Of a DNA stretch of 64,000 nucleotides, positions 33,397 to 41,536 are shown piece by piece. The position numbers and the translations under genes are program-made. Under the pieces are notes generated by a model. The model worked only from the letters and a program-made list of their open reading frames with translations. It was not told where the DNA came from and made no database searches. This DNA comes from CAVWNR01 sp963756525. Its GTDB lineage: Bacteria > Actinomycetota > Actinomycetes > Mycobacteriales > Jatrophihabitantaceae. Location of the stretch: assembly GCA_963756525.1 (NCBI GenBank), contig CAVWNR010000001.1, positions 1,364,001 through 1,428,000 of the forward strand, given 5' to 3'. Numbering within the stretch: the first letter of the stretch is position 1; each line of letters starts with the position of its first letter.

Positions 33397-34152
33397 ATGA
33401 ATGAACACAAGGTCGGAACAGCTGAAGAGTGGCTCGCAGCCCGCCTGAAGTTGCTTGAGGCCGAGAAGGCCCATAGTCGGCGCGGAGACGAGCTGACCAA
33501 GATGCGCCAGGAGCTGCCCTGGGTGAGCATCAACAAGGAGTACCGCTTCGACACCGACGACGGCCCAGCATCGCTACCGGACCTCTTCAAAGGGTGCTCG
33601 CAGCTGCTCATATACCACTTCATGTTCGGGCCCGAGTACCAAGCCGGATGCCCCGCCTGTTCGGCCATCGCCGACGGCTTCAACGGCTTCGTAACCCACC
33701 TGTACAACCACGACGTCAGCCTGTACGCCGTATCGCTCGCCCCGCTTGCCAAGCTGCAGGACTACAAGCAGCGAATGGGTTGGACCTTCCCGTGGGCATC
33801 GTCGCACGAAAGCGACTTCAACTACGACTTCCACGCGGCCATCACCGCAGAACAGCAGCAGTCACGAGCAGTCGAGTACAATTACCGCACCGTGGACATG
33901 CGGCCCGACCCCAACGCCGACGACGGCCCCAACGCCTCACCGGTAGGCACAGACCTGGCCACCTACTACCGCCAGATGCCAGGCATGAGCTCCTTCGCCC
34001 TCGACAACGGGAACGTCTACCACACCTACTCGACCTACACCCGCGGCCTCGACGCCCTGTGGGGTGCCTACCACTGGCTCGACCGGGCGCCACTAGGGCG
34101 CAACGAGAACAACTTCTGGTGGCGCCGCCACGACGAATACGAATCCAGATGA
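33397..34152 (+). CDS. DUF899-family thioredoxin-like protein
   Basis: 251-aa thioredoxin-fold protein. It contains ELPWVSINKEYRFDTDDGPA, then YHFMFGPEYQAGCPACSAIA with a CPAC pair at the redox-site position, and GNVYHTYSTYTRGLDALWGA and DEYESR at the C-terminus. The ATG at 33397 follows a GGAGA ribosome site. ATG 33385 is an alternative. It is coupled to the DUF2182 gene. A fragment of a second DUF899 gene lies upstream. Confidence 0.82.
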   Translation: MNEHKVGTAEEWLAARLKLLEAEKAHSRRGDELTKMRQELPWVSINKEYRFDTDDGPASLPDLFKGCSQLLIYHFMFGPEYQAGCPACSAIADGFNGFVTHLYNHDVSLYAVSLAPLAKLQDYKQRMGWTFPWASSHESDFNYDFHAAITAEQQQSRAVEYNYRTVDMRPDPNADDGPNASPVGTDLATYYRQMPGMSSFALDNGNVYHTYSTYTRGLDALWGAYHWLDRAPLGRNENNFWWRRHDEYESR

Positions 34153-34418
34153 ACCACAACCAGTCGGCCCCCTCACCGCCTTCGACCTTCTTGAAGTGAC
34201 CGATTCCTCACCGAACTGACCACGGAGGCCCACCTCCGTCGCCACACGGGAGGTCCGCCCTCGTGACAGTCGTACCTCACCGGGTCGCTCTTCGCGGTGT
34301 CTGCGTGACGGTGTGGCTGTACAAATCTCAGCTTCATCGAGTGTCGGTCGTGCCAGACGCGCGTGACCGCGTTACTCGTCTCCGCCGGGGGAGTCCCTCG
34401 TCAACCGGCGATACGCCG

Positions 34419-34801
34419 GTGTCGGTGCGCAGCGACCCGGGGATCCGCGGGTGGCTGTTCGTCTACCTGATCGGGTTAGGTATGCAGGCTTTGCATTGCT
34501 TGGTCCTGACCATCGGGGCACTCATCATCGATGCCCGCCCCTCTCTGGCAGGGTTGAGCTCGTTCGTGCCGCTGTCGTCGCTTGTGGTCTACGTGGTCAG
34601 CAACCTGATCATGGTGCTGTACACCGTCGTGCTGTACGTCCTGATGTTTAAGGGACGGAAATCGGCCATCGTCAACAACGTCATCTGCAAACGCCCTGGC
34701 GGTCGGGTTCCTGGTGTGCTAGCACCTTCTCGGCATGAAATCCGCCGTCGGCACGATCGTCGACAGCCTGCCAAATGTCGTTGGCATCCGGTACATCCTA
34801 G
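34419..34801 (+). pseudogene. DUF2569-family membrane protein, 5' part, interrupted by IS1380 element
   Basis: The frame from GTG 34419 reads GIRGWLFVYLIGLGMQALHC with three membrane helices and MVLYTVVLYVLMFKGRKSAI, typical of DUF2569. Near 34690 the frame shifts by one base (NALAVGFLVC) and meets a TAG, then continues HLLGMKSAVGTIVDSLPNVV and GIRYILA up to the CTAG at 34798-34801, where the insertion element begins. The last codons reappear at 40334. The gene carried a frameshift and a stop in addition to the insertion. Confidence 0.75.
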
Positions 34802-34815
34802 CCTCGCTCTTTCAC
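34802..34815 (+). repeat. IS1380 left terminal inverted repeat
   Basis: CCTCGCTCTTTCAC, matching the right end at 40320-40333 in inverse orientation with one mismatch. It is flanked outside by CTAG. Confidence 0.85.
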
Positions 34816-34921
34816 CGCGAGCGTGGTGACACGGTCGGGATGAGCACGGAAGTGCCTGTCCTGTAATGGAAAATTGGTCTTGCGAGAGATCAAGTTCCCT
34901 GCACAGGAAGGCACTCCGTGG

Positions 34922-35397
34922 GTGAAGCGTAACCGGCGTCGCAGGCGGGTCAAGGTCAGCGCTGATGGTCAGGGTGTGGTGTCGCGTGCCGGGGTGGCGC
35001 TGCTGCGGGAGTTGACCGAGGACACCGGCCTGGTAGGCGGCTGGACCGCGGCGTTGCTGGATACCTACAAGACGGCGCCGGCGGTGCACACGCCCGGTCG
35101 GGTGCTCGCCGATCTGGCGGTGGTCATCGCGGACGGCGGGGACGCGCTGGCGCATCTGGCGGCGCTGCGGGATCAGGACAAGCTGTTCGGCGCGGTCGCG
35201 TCGGATGCGACCGCGTGGCGGTGTGTGGAGCGGGTCGATGAGGCGCACCTGGATCGGTTGCGCGCGGTGCGCGCCGCGGCGCGGGAGCGGGCCTGGGCGG
35301 CTGGCGCCGGCCCGGAGGTCGCGGACGGGCTGGTCATCGATATCGACGCGACGATCACGATCGCGCATTCGGAGAAACAGAACGCGGCCAAGACGTG
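34922..35397 (+). pseudogene. IS1380 transposase, N-terminal part
   Basis: GTG at 34922 begins VKRNRRRRRVKVSADGQGVV. The conserved IS1380 N-terminal segments follow (SRAGVALLRELTEDTGLVGG, LADLAVVIADGGDALAHLAAL). A first catalytic-type motif VIDIDATITIAHSEKQNAAK also follows, where ID(I)DAT holds the first DDE aspartate. The sequence breaks after AAKT at 35397, where the tyrosine-recombinase element is inserted. The remaining two thirds resume at 39277. Confidence 0.85.
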
Positions 35398-35476
35398 TAC
35401 CTGTTGACTGAACTAATGAGCAGGTCGGGCGTGGCGTTGACGGGCGGCAGATGGGTGCCGACTTACGTTCCGCGGT

Positions 35477-36742
35477 ATGGCCGATGTGCTTGGTGAAGAG
35501 CGTGATCTTGCATCGTTGGTCGTGCCGAGGGCGGGGGTCGTCGTCACGGTCGATAACGTGTGGGAGCCGGTCAGGCTGCTCGATTCGAGCGGCGCGCCGG
35601 TCGACGCGGTCCGTGTGTTCTTGCAGGACTTACAAGCGGCGGGACGATCCGCGGCGACGCAGCGGTCGTATGCGATGGACTTGCTGCGGTGGTTCCGGTT
35701 CGGCTGGGCGCTCGACGTGCAGTGGGATCACGCGACTCGGGTCGAGGCCCGCGATTTCTGCCGCTGGCTGTCGTTGCGGGACAAGCCTGCTGGGGCATCA
35801 GGAACCGCCGCACGCGCGGTGCGTGGTCAGCCGAACGCGGTGACCGGACGGCCCGGGCCGGGTGATCGGTATGCGGCGGCGACGCGGGCGCATTCGGAGA
35901 CGGTGCTGCGGGTGTTCTACGAGTTCCATCGCGACGCCGGAAGCGGGCCGATCGTTAATCCGTTCCCGCTGGCGCGGGAGCGCCGGGGTGGCCGGCCGAA
36001 CGCGCACCACAACCCGATGGAGCCATTCCGGGCCGAGCGGGTGGGGTTGTATCGGCCGCGGGTTCCCAAGCGGATCCCGCGCTGCATTCCGGACGAGTTG
36101 TTCAACCAGTTGTTCGCCGAGCTCGGCTCGCACCGGGACCGGGCGTTGGTCGCGTTGTGGGTGTCGACCGGGGCGCGGGCCTCGGAGCTGCTCGGTGCCC
36201 GGAGCGGGGATGTCGATCCGGGCCAGCAGCTGGTCACCGTGGTCCGCAAGGGAAGCCGCGCGGTGCAGCCGCTGCCGGCCTCGCCGGATGCGTTCGTCTG
36301 GCTGCGGCTCTACCAGGCGACGCTGCGCGACGCGGCGCCAGCCGGTCGCGACGATCCGTTGTGGCTGACGCTGCGCCGCCCCTGGCGGCCGTTGACCTAC
36401 CCTGCGGCGCGGGCCATGTTCGCTCGCGCGGGCGCAGCGTTGGGCGCGAACTGGACCCTGCACGACCTGCGCCATACCGCCGCCTATCGGATGGCGCGCG
36501 ATCCGCTGGTGCCGTTGACCGACGTGCAGTGGGTCCTCGGACACGCACAGTTGTCCACCACCCAGATCTACCTCACTCCGATGCCGGGCGACGTGATCGC
36601 CGGCATGCTCGCGCACCATCGTCGCGGCGAGCAGGCCAGTGACGCTGCGCAGGTTGATCCTGCCACCGCGGCGGCGGGCGCGGTCCCAGACGGCTATCGC
36701 CGCGAGACGCTGGACGTGCTGTTCGCCGGGCGGTCCCGATGA
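35477..36742 (+). CDS. Tyrosine recombinase A of the inserted element (TnpA-like)
   Basis: 421-aa integrase/XerD-like recombinase. The N-terminal SAM-like core-binding domain (FLQDLQAAGRSAATQRSYAM, DLLRWFRF) leads to a catalytic domain. The first Arg is in STGARASELLGARSG (about residue 231). HDLRHTAAYRMA supplies His and Arg (about 328), GHAQLSTTQIYLTP supplies the second His, and the nucleophile Tyr is at about 363. All catalytic residues are present. Its stop overlaps the ATG of the second recombinase by 4 bp, so the two are made together. The arrangement matches TnpA/TnpB of Tn554-type transposons. Confidence 0.85.
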   Translation: MADVLGEERDLASLVVPRAGVVVTVDNVWEPVRLLDSSGAPVDAVRVFLQDLQAAGRSAATQRSYAMDLLRWFRFGWALDVQWDHATRVEARDFCRWLSLRDKPAGASGTAARAVRGQPNAVTGRPGPGDRYAAATRAHSETVLRVFYEFHRDAGSGPIVNPFPLARERRGGRPNAHHNPMEPFRAERVGLYRPRVPKRIPRCIPDELFNQLFAELGSHRDRALVALWVSTGARASELLGARSGDVDPGQQLVTVVRKGSRAVQPLPASPDAFVWLRLYQATLRDAAPAGRDDPLWLTLRRPWRPLTYPAARAMFARAGAALGANWTLHDLRHTAAYRMARDPLVPLTDVQWVLGHAQLSTTQIYLTPMPGDVIAGMLAHHRRGEQASDAAQVDPATAAAGAVPDGYRRETLDVLFAGRSR

Positions 36743-39231
36743 CCGCCATAGTCGCAACCGCCAGGGCCGCTGCGAGACCGCCTGCCGCTGCGGTCGAGGT
36801 CAGCCCGGATATGCAGGAACTGTGGCGCTCCTACCCGGCGCGGGTCTGCGCGCCGCGATGGCCGTCAACCGAACTGTCCACCGACGCGGTGCTCGCACGA
36901 CTGCTCACCGCCCCGTTCACCACCGACATCGAGAACAACCGCGAAGCACTGCAACGCCGCCGACGAGGCCTGCGACGGGTGTTGGGATGGCTCGGCGACC
37001 AGCCCGGCGACACGTGGCAGGCGCGGTGGCTGGCCAGCGGCGCGGACGCGATGGGCAACGCCGGATGGTGGGCACCGGTGCTCGCCTGGGTCCGGCCACG
37101 GCGAGCAGGCGACGGCGTGACCGTGACGAGCAACCTTCGGGTCTGTGCGCAGATACTCGTCTCCGCTGACGTGATCCGCCCCAGCCTGGACTGGGTGCTG
37201 ACTCCACGCGTGCCACAGAATCTGGTCACCTTGATGGCCCAGCTACGCGACCCCGTCGGCTTCGCCGAACTCTCGGCCCTATGCGATGCGTCTCCAGCCG
37301 GGCGGACGATGAAGACAGCCGCACTGCGCCGTGCGGCGACAATCCTCGCCGTCAAGGGCGGCAGCCTGCGCGAGATCACCGTCGGGGACTGCCTGGAACT
37401 GTCGGCCGCGGTCGACGGCCGGCAGGTGCGCCGCGACGCGGGGATGGGGTTCTACCAACTGCTGCACACGATGGCCGTGTTCGGCCCGGACGCGCCGACG
37501 CGGATGCGCGCGTTCGCCACCACAGGCCAGCTGAGCCCGGCGCAGCTGATCGACCGGCACGGCATCGAATGCCGGCCGGTGCGCGACCTGCTCGTGGCCT
37601 ACCTGCAGGAACGGCAGCCGATGCTCGACCACACCAGCCTGGCCAGTCTTGCCGCCGCTCTGGGCGGGTTGTTCTGGCGCGACCTGGAACGCCATCACCC
37701 GGGCATCGACTCGCTGCACCTGCACCCCGACGTCGCCGCCGCGTGGAAGCAACGCGTGATGATCAAGACCCGGCGGGTCGTCGGCCCAGACGGCCAAGTC
37801 AGCCAGGTCCGGGAACGACGCGCCGGCGGCCTGCACAACATCGCCGCCGTCCGCGCCTTCTACCTCGACATCGCGCAGTGGGCGATGGAAGAGCCGAGCC
37901 GATGGGGACCCTGGGCCGCGCCGTGCCCGATCCGCGCCGAGGATCTGGCCCGACAGAAGGAACTACGCTCCCGCAAATCCCGCATGGATCAGCGCACCCG
38001 CGAACGGCTGCCCGTCTTGCCGCTGCTCGTGCGGCACGTGCACACCATCCGAGTCGACGCCGTCGCCCGCCTGCAGGCCGCCCACGCCACCACTCCCGGC
38101 GAGACGTTCACCGCAGCTGACGGCGAGCTGCGCCGCAGCACGACCGGCGCCGAATCCTCCCGGATCTGGGCCGAGCACGCCGGCGGCGACGGCAAGCGCC
38201 GCGACCTGACCGGTGAGGAAGACCGCGCGTTCTGGACCTGGGCCGCCGTGGAAACACTGCGACACACCGGCATCCGCATCGAGGAACTCACCGAACTGTC
38301 CCACCACAGCCTGATCCAATACACCCTGCCCGGCACCGGCGAGCTCGTCCCGCTGCTGCAGATCGCGCCGTCGAAAACCGACACCGAACGGCTGCTCGTC
38401 GTCAGCCCGGAACTCGCCGATGTCCTGGCCGCCATGATCACCCGCATCCGGCAGCCCGAGGGCGCCGTCGGCTGCGTCACCTCCTACGACTCCCACGAAC
38501 GGACCTGGAACCCGCCGATGCCGCTGCTGTTCCAACGCCCGTTCAGCATCGAGCAACGCGCCATCCCCGGCGGCACAATCCGCGACTGGCTCAACCGGGC
38601 CCTCGACGGAACCGGCATCACCGACGCCGCCGGGCAGCCTCTGCGGTTCACCCCGCACGACTTCCGACGCCTGTTCATCACCGACGCCGTGCTGCACGGC
38701 ATGCCCCCACACATCGCGCAACTCGTCGCCGGCCACCGCGACATCAACACCACCATGGGCTACAAAGCCGTCTACCCCGAGGAGGTCATCAACGGGCACC
38801 GCGCATTCATCGCCCGCCGCCGAGGCATGCGCCCGAGCGAGGAATACCGCACTCCGACCGACGAGGAATGGGACGAATTCCTCGGCCACTTCGAACGGCG
38901 CAAACTCGCGCTCGGCACCTGCGGCCGCTCCTACGCCACGCCATGCATCCACGAACACAGTTGCTTGCGATGCCCACTCCTACGGCCGGACCCAGCCGAA
39001 CGAGACCGGCTCGTCGAGATCCGTGACAACCTCATCGCACGCACCGCCGAAGCCCGCCGCGAAGGATGGCTCGGCGAAGTCGAAGGACTGCAGATCAGCC
39101 TCGAGGCCACCCGCCAGAAACTCGACCACGTCGACCAGATCACCAACCACCGCCGCAGCGTCCCACTCGGCATACCTACTTTCAGCGATACCGCCGGACG
39201 CACCCTGACCGGCCGGACAACACTGAGCTGA
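36739..39231 (+). CDS. Large tyrosine recombinase B of the inserted element (TnpB-like)
   Basis: 830-aa recombinase. The long N-terminal region is helical. The catalytic domain has HTGIRIEELTELSHHSL (Arg about 510), FTPHDFRRLFITD (His and Arg about 640) and VAGHRDINTTMGYKAVYPEE (second His and Tyr about 664-674). Next is a Cys/His-rich stretch (LGTCGRSYATPCIHEHSCLR, then CPLLRPDPAER) like the zinc-binding tail of Tn554 TnpB. A final coiled coil (SLEATRQKLDHVDQIT) could do the job of the separate TnpC of Tn554, which is absent. It is intact. Confidence 0.85.
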   Translation: MTAIVATARAAARPPAAAVEVSPDMQELWRSYPARVCAPRWPSTELSTDAVLARLLTAPFTTDIENNREALQRRRRGLRRVLGWLGDQPGDTWQARWLASGADAMGNAGWWAPVLAWVRPRRAGDGVTVTSNLRVCAQILVSADVIRPSLDWVLTPRVPQNLVTLMAQLRDPVGFAELSALCDASPAGRTMKTAALRRAATILAVKGGSLREITVGDCLELSAAVDGRQVRRDAGMGFYQLLHTMAVFGPDAPTRMRAFATTGQLSPAQLIDRHGIECRPVRDLLVAYLQERQPMLDHTSLASLAAALGGLFWRDLERHHPGIDSLHLHPDVAAAWKQRVMIKTRRVVGPDGQVSQVRERRAGGLHNIAAVRAFYLDIAQWAMEEPSRWGPWAAPCPIRAEDLARQKELRSRKSRMDQRTRERLPVLPLLVRHVHTIRVDAVARLQAAHATTPGETFTAADGELRRSTTGAESSRIWAEHAGGDGKRRDLTGEEDRAFWTWAAVETLRHTGIRIEELTELSHHSLIQYTLPGTGELVPLLQIAPSKTDTERLLVVSPELADVLAAMITRIRQPEGAVGCVTSYDSHERTWNPPMPLLFQRPFSIEQRAIPGGTIRDWLNRALDGTGITDAAGQPLRFTPHDFRRLFITDAVLHGMPPHIAQLVAGHRDINTTMGYKAVYPEEVINGHRAFIARRRGMRPSEEYRTPTDEEWDEFLGHFERRKLALGTCGRSYATPCIHEHSCLRCPLLRPDPAERDRLVEIRDNLIARTAEARREGWLGEVEGLQISLEATRQKLDHVDQITNHRRSVPLGIPTFSDTAGRTLTGRTTLS

Positions 39232-39248
39232 CTGGACGAACCGTCAGC
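39227..39248 (+). terminator. Inverted repeat over the recombinase B stop codon
   Basis: Perfect 6-bp arms GCTGAC and GTCAGC around a 10-base loop. The left arm contains the TGA. It may act as a terminator or as a recombinase-binding end sequence about 30 bp from the element boundary. Confidence 0.35.
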
Positions 39249-39276
39249 CGATGCCCGATTTGTCTAGTACAGAGAA

Positions 39277-40189
39277 GAAGAAGACGTTCGGGTTCCACTC
39301 GCTGCTGGCCTACCTGGACCGCCCGGACGTGGCCGGCGGGGAGGGGCTGGCCGGCATTCTGCGGCCCGGGAACGCGGGGTCGAACACCACCGCCGACCAC
39401 GTGCAGATCCTGCAGATGGCCTTGGCGGCGCTGCCCGAACACGCCCGCCCACGCCCGGGTGATCCGGACTCGCCGCGGGTGCTGGTCCGCACCGACGCGG
39501 CCGGCGCCACGCACGGCTTCGCCGCCGCCTGCCGCGAGCACGGCTGCGGCTACTCCCTCGGCTTCACCATCGACGAGCCGGTGCAGCAAGCGATCCTTAC
39601 CCTGCCCGAGCAGGCCTGGAGCCCGGCCTATGACCTGGACGGCGCGCCGCGCGAGGGCGCCTGGCTCGCCGAGATCACCGGCCTGCTCGACCTGGCGAAA
39701 TGGCCGCCCGGATCGCGGGTGATCGTGCGCCGGGAACGCCCGCATCCCGGCGCGCAGCTGCGCTTCACCGACCCGGACGGGCACCGGTTCACCGCATTCC
39801 TCACCGACACACCGCGCGGCGGCCCGCACCGCCAGCACGCCGACCTCGAAATCCGCCACCGCAGCCACGCCCGCGTGGAGGACCGCATCCGCTGCGGCAA
39901 AGCGACCGGGCTGCGTAACTTCCCGTGCAAGGACTACCAACCCAACCAGGTCTGGCTCGAACTCGCCCTCACCGCCGCCGACCTGCTCAGCTGGACCCAA
40001 GCCCTCTGCCTGCACGGCGAGCTGGCCCGCTGCGAACCCGCCGCACTGCGCTACCGGATACTGCACGTCGCCGCCCGGCTCACCCGCACCGGCCGCAGCT
40101 GGCGGCTCAAACTCGACCGTGACTGGCCCTGGGCCAGCCACCTGGCCACCGCCTTCGCCCGGCTCCGCACAGCATCCTGGCCGGCCTGA
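39277..40189 (+). pseudogene. IS1380 transposase, C-terminal part
   Basis: Continues the transposase in the correct frame after removal of the insert: KKTFGFHSLLAYLDRPDVAG and LAGILRPGNAGSNTTADHV, the IS1380 signature. VLVRTDAAGATHGFAAACRE (second catalytic Asp) and a C-terminal NQVWLELALTAADLLSWTQA (third acidic residue) and WRLKLDRDWPWASHLATAFA follow. In the present arrangement there is only a chance ATG at 39251, so no full transposase can be made. The sequence itself is undamaged, which points to a recent insertion. Confidence 0.85.
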
Positions 40190-40319
40190 CCGATTATCCC
40201 GAATCCTCACACCCGAGGTCTTGGAGAAGCCGGCAGACCGGCAGCAAGCGCCTGCCCGCGAAACAACCACACCATCAGAAGATCAACAACATCAAGCGAA
40301 TTGATCAACTCGCGTCAGC

Positions 40320-40333
40320 GTGAAAGATCGAGG
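40320..40333 (-). repeat. IS1380 right terminal inverted repeat
   Basis: Reads CCTCGATCTTTCAC on the minus strand. It pairs with the left end at 34802-34815 with one mismatch and is followed by the duplicated CTAG at 40334-40337. Confidence 0.85.
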
Positions 40334-40375
40334 CTAGCTTCGCGGCGAGTACGGAACACGTTCATTCTGACCTGA
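40334..40375 (+). pseudogene. DUF2569 gene, last codons beyond the insertion element
   Basis: After the duplicated CTAG the DNA reads SRRVRNTFILT and then TGA, the natural end of DUF2569-type proteins (RSxRVxNTF). It completes the gene begun at 34419. Confidence 0.75.
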
Positions 40376-40927
40376 TCGTCATGCTGAAACGAGGGAGTGC
40401 ACCTCCCGCCGAGCAGCTTTCCGGCCGCGGCGAAGTAGTGGCGACAGCGCCGCAAATGAATCTGGTTGCTTCGCGGGCGTGGCCGCATCCCACGACGCGC
40501 TGTTCTCAGCCGTCGCTGCGACGAGGTTGGATTGGTTCGGTGTCCTTGGCGACGGCGGCAGTGCCCGGCTTGATGCAGCGATACCAGCGACAACCCGCGT
40601 GCAGCCGTCGGCTAACCGACAGCGCTTGGCCGAGCCCGATCGGGACGGCGAACATCGTCCGTGCCCCGAGAATCGTAGACGATCAAGTTTGTGTCGCATA
40701 CGGATCCGGAGTGAGACGGTTGCGAGCCGTCTCAGTTGCATGCGTCCTGCGAGGCGGCGAAGATCACCGGCCCGTCCCGCCCACCGAGCGGCCAGGAGGG
40801 GCCTTTGAGCCGTTCGGCTAACGGCCACCTGCAGTAACCGCGACCGAACTACCGCTCGTGCCGATGACCGAGCGGGTGCGACGGCCTTCGGGTTGCTCCG
40901 GCCAGCGCGGAGGGCTACACCAGAGCC
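40376..40927. other. Intergenic region right of the IS element
   Basis: No gene is recognised. Several overlapping open frames exist on both strands, but none shows family resemblance or a good ribosome site. Confidence 0.4.
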
Positions 40928-41092
40928 GTGACCCGGTCCGCAGGCATCGCGCTTCTGGTCGTAACGATGGTTGTCCTCATCGTCGTCGTTGACGTCCTAT
41001 TTCTGCGCGACCGTTTCTGGCCGAGGCTCGTCGTCAACGTCGGCATCGTCGCCCTAGCTGCCGTGGTCTATCTGGCCTTCCTGCGCCACTAG
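40928..41092 (+). CDS. Conserved small two-helix membrane protein
   Basis: GTG at 40928 gives 54 aa: VTRSAGIALLVVTMVVLIVV, then VDVLFLRDRFWPRLVVNVGI and VALAAVVYLAFLRH. Two hydrophobic helices are linked by a DxLFxRxRFWxRLxVNVGI segment that I recognise from many short actinobacterial membrane proteins of unknown function. It starts 97 bases before the next gene. Confidence 0.65.
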   Translation: MTRSAGIALLVVTMVVLIVVVDVLFLRDRFWPRLVVNVGIVALAAVVYLAFLRH

Positions 41093-41189
41093 AAATCCGC
41101 GTCCAAATCCACCCATTGCCGATCCGAGACGCCACGGCGGGTCACGAACATCCGTCCAGCAAAGAACAGTTCCGAGCAAGGAGAGCGTG

Positions 41190-41525
41190 ATGACCATTGA
41201 AGACGTTGTCCGGCAAAACTTCGCGGCCTACCTGCGGCAGGATCGAGCAGCATGCGAGGCGTTGCTCGCGGACGACCTGTCATTCACCAGCCCGCAGGAC
41301 GACCACATCGACCGGCAGGCGTTCCTGGAGAACTGCTTCCCCACCGCCGAGCGGGTCAGTCGGCAGGAACTGCTCCACGTCACCCCAGCCGACGACCGCG
41401 ACGTCTTCGTCATGTACGAATACGACCTCAAGGCCGGTGGCACTCATCGCAACACCGAACTCATCACCGTCGTCGATGATAAGATCGTGGAAATCCAGGT
41501 GTTCTTCGGTGGCGCCGTCACCTGA
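41190..41525 (+). CDS. NTF2-like/SnoaL-type nuclear transport factor 2 family protein
   Basis: 111-aa small alpha-beta barrel protein: MTIEDVVRQNFAAYLRQDRA, LLADDLSFTSPQDDHIDRQA, FLENCFPTA, and a final strand KIVEIQVFFGG. AAGGAG lies just upstream of the ATG. Proteins of this fold bind small ligands or act as isomerases or cyclases, and many remain unassigned. It is intact and ends 11 bp before the convergent serine hydrolase. Confidence 0.78.
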   Translation: MTIEDVVRQNFAAYLRQDRAACEALLADDLSFTSPQDDHIDRQAFLENCFPTAERVSRQELLHVTPADDRDVFVMYEYDLKAGGTHRNTELITVVDDKIVEIQVFFGGAVT

Positions 41526-41536
41526 TCCTTGACCTG

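Larger units (their letters stand above)
35398..39276 (+). mobile_element. 3.9-kb two-recombinase transposable element inserted in the IS1380 transposase gene
   Basis: 3879 bp carrying two overlapping tyrosine recombinase genes and nothing else recognisable. Left end TACCTGTTGACTGAACTAAT, right end GTCTAGTACAGAGAA. There are no long terminal inverted repeats and no obvious target duplication, as expected for site-specific tyrosine-recombinase transposons such as Tn554. Removing exactly these bases joins AAGACGTG to GAAGAAGACG and restores the transposase reading AKTWKKTFGFHSLL. The exact crossover could lie a few bases to either side, because a TAC occurs at both junctions. Confidence 0.82.
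34802..40333 (+). mobile_element. IS1380-family insertion sequence, itself interrupted by a second element
   Basis: Bounded by 14-bp imperfect inverted repeats (CCTCGCTCTTTCAC at left; the right end read in reverse is CCTCGATCTTTCAC, one mismatch) and by a 4-bp direct duplication CTAG (34798-34801 and 40334-40337). It encodes an IS1380-type transposase split in two by an insert at 35398-39276. Without the insert the element would be about 1.65 kb, a normal IS1380 size. Joining the outer flanks with one CTAG restores the DUF2569 frame (RYILASRRVRNTFILT), proving the boundaries. Confidence 0.88.

Noticed and set aside
34802..40333. Prophage or integrative conjugative element, because of two integrases
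   Set aside because: No structural, replication or transfer genes are present. The recombinases sit in a small element within an insertion sequence.
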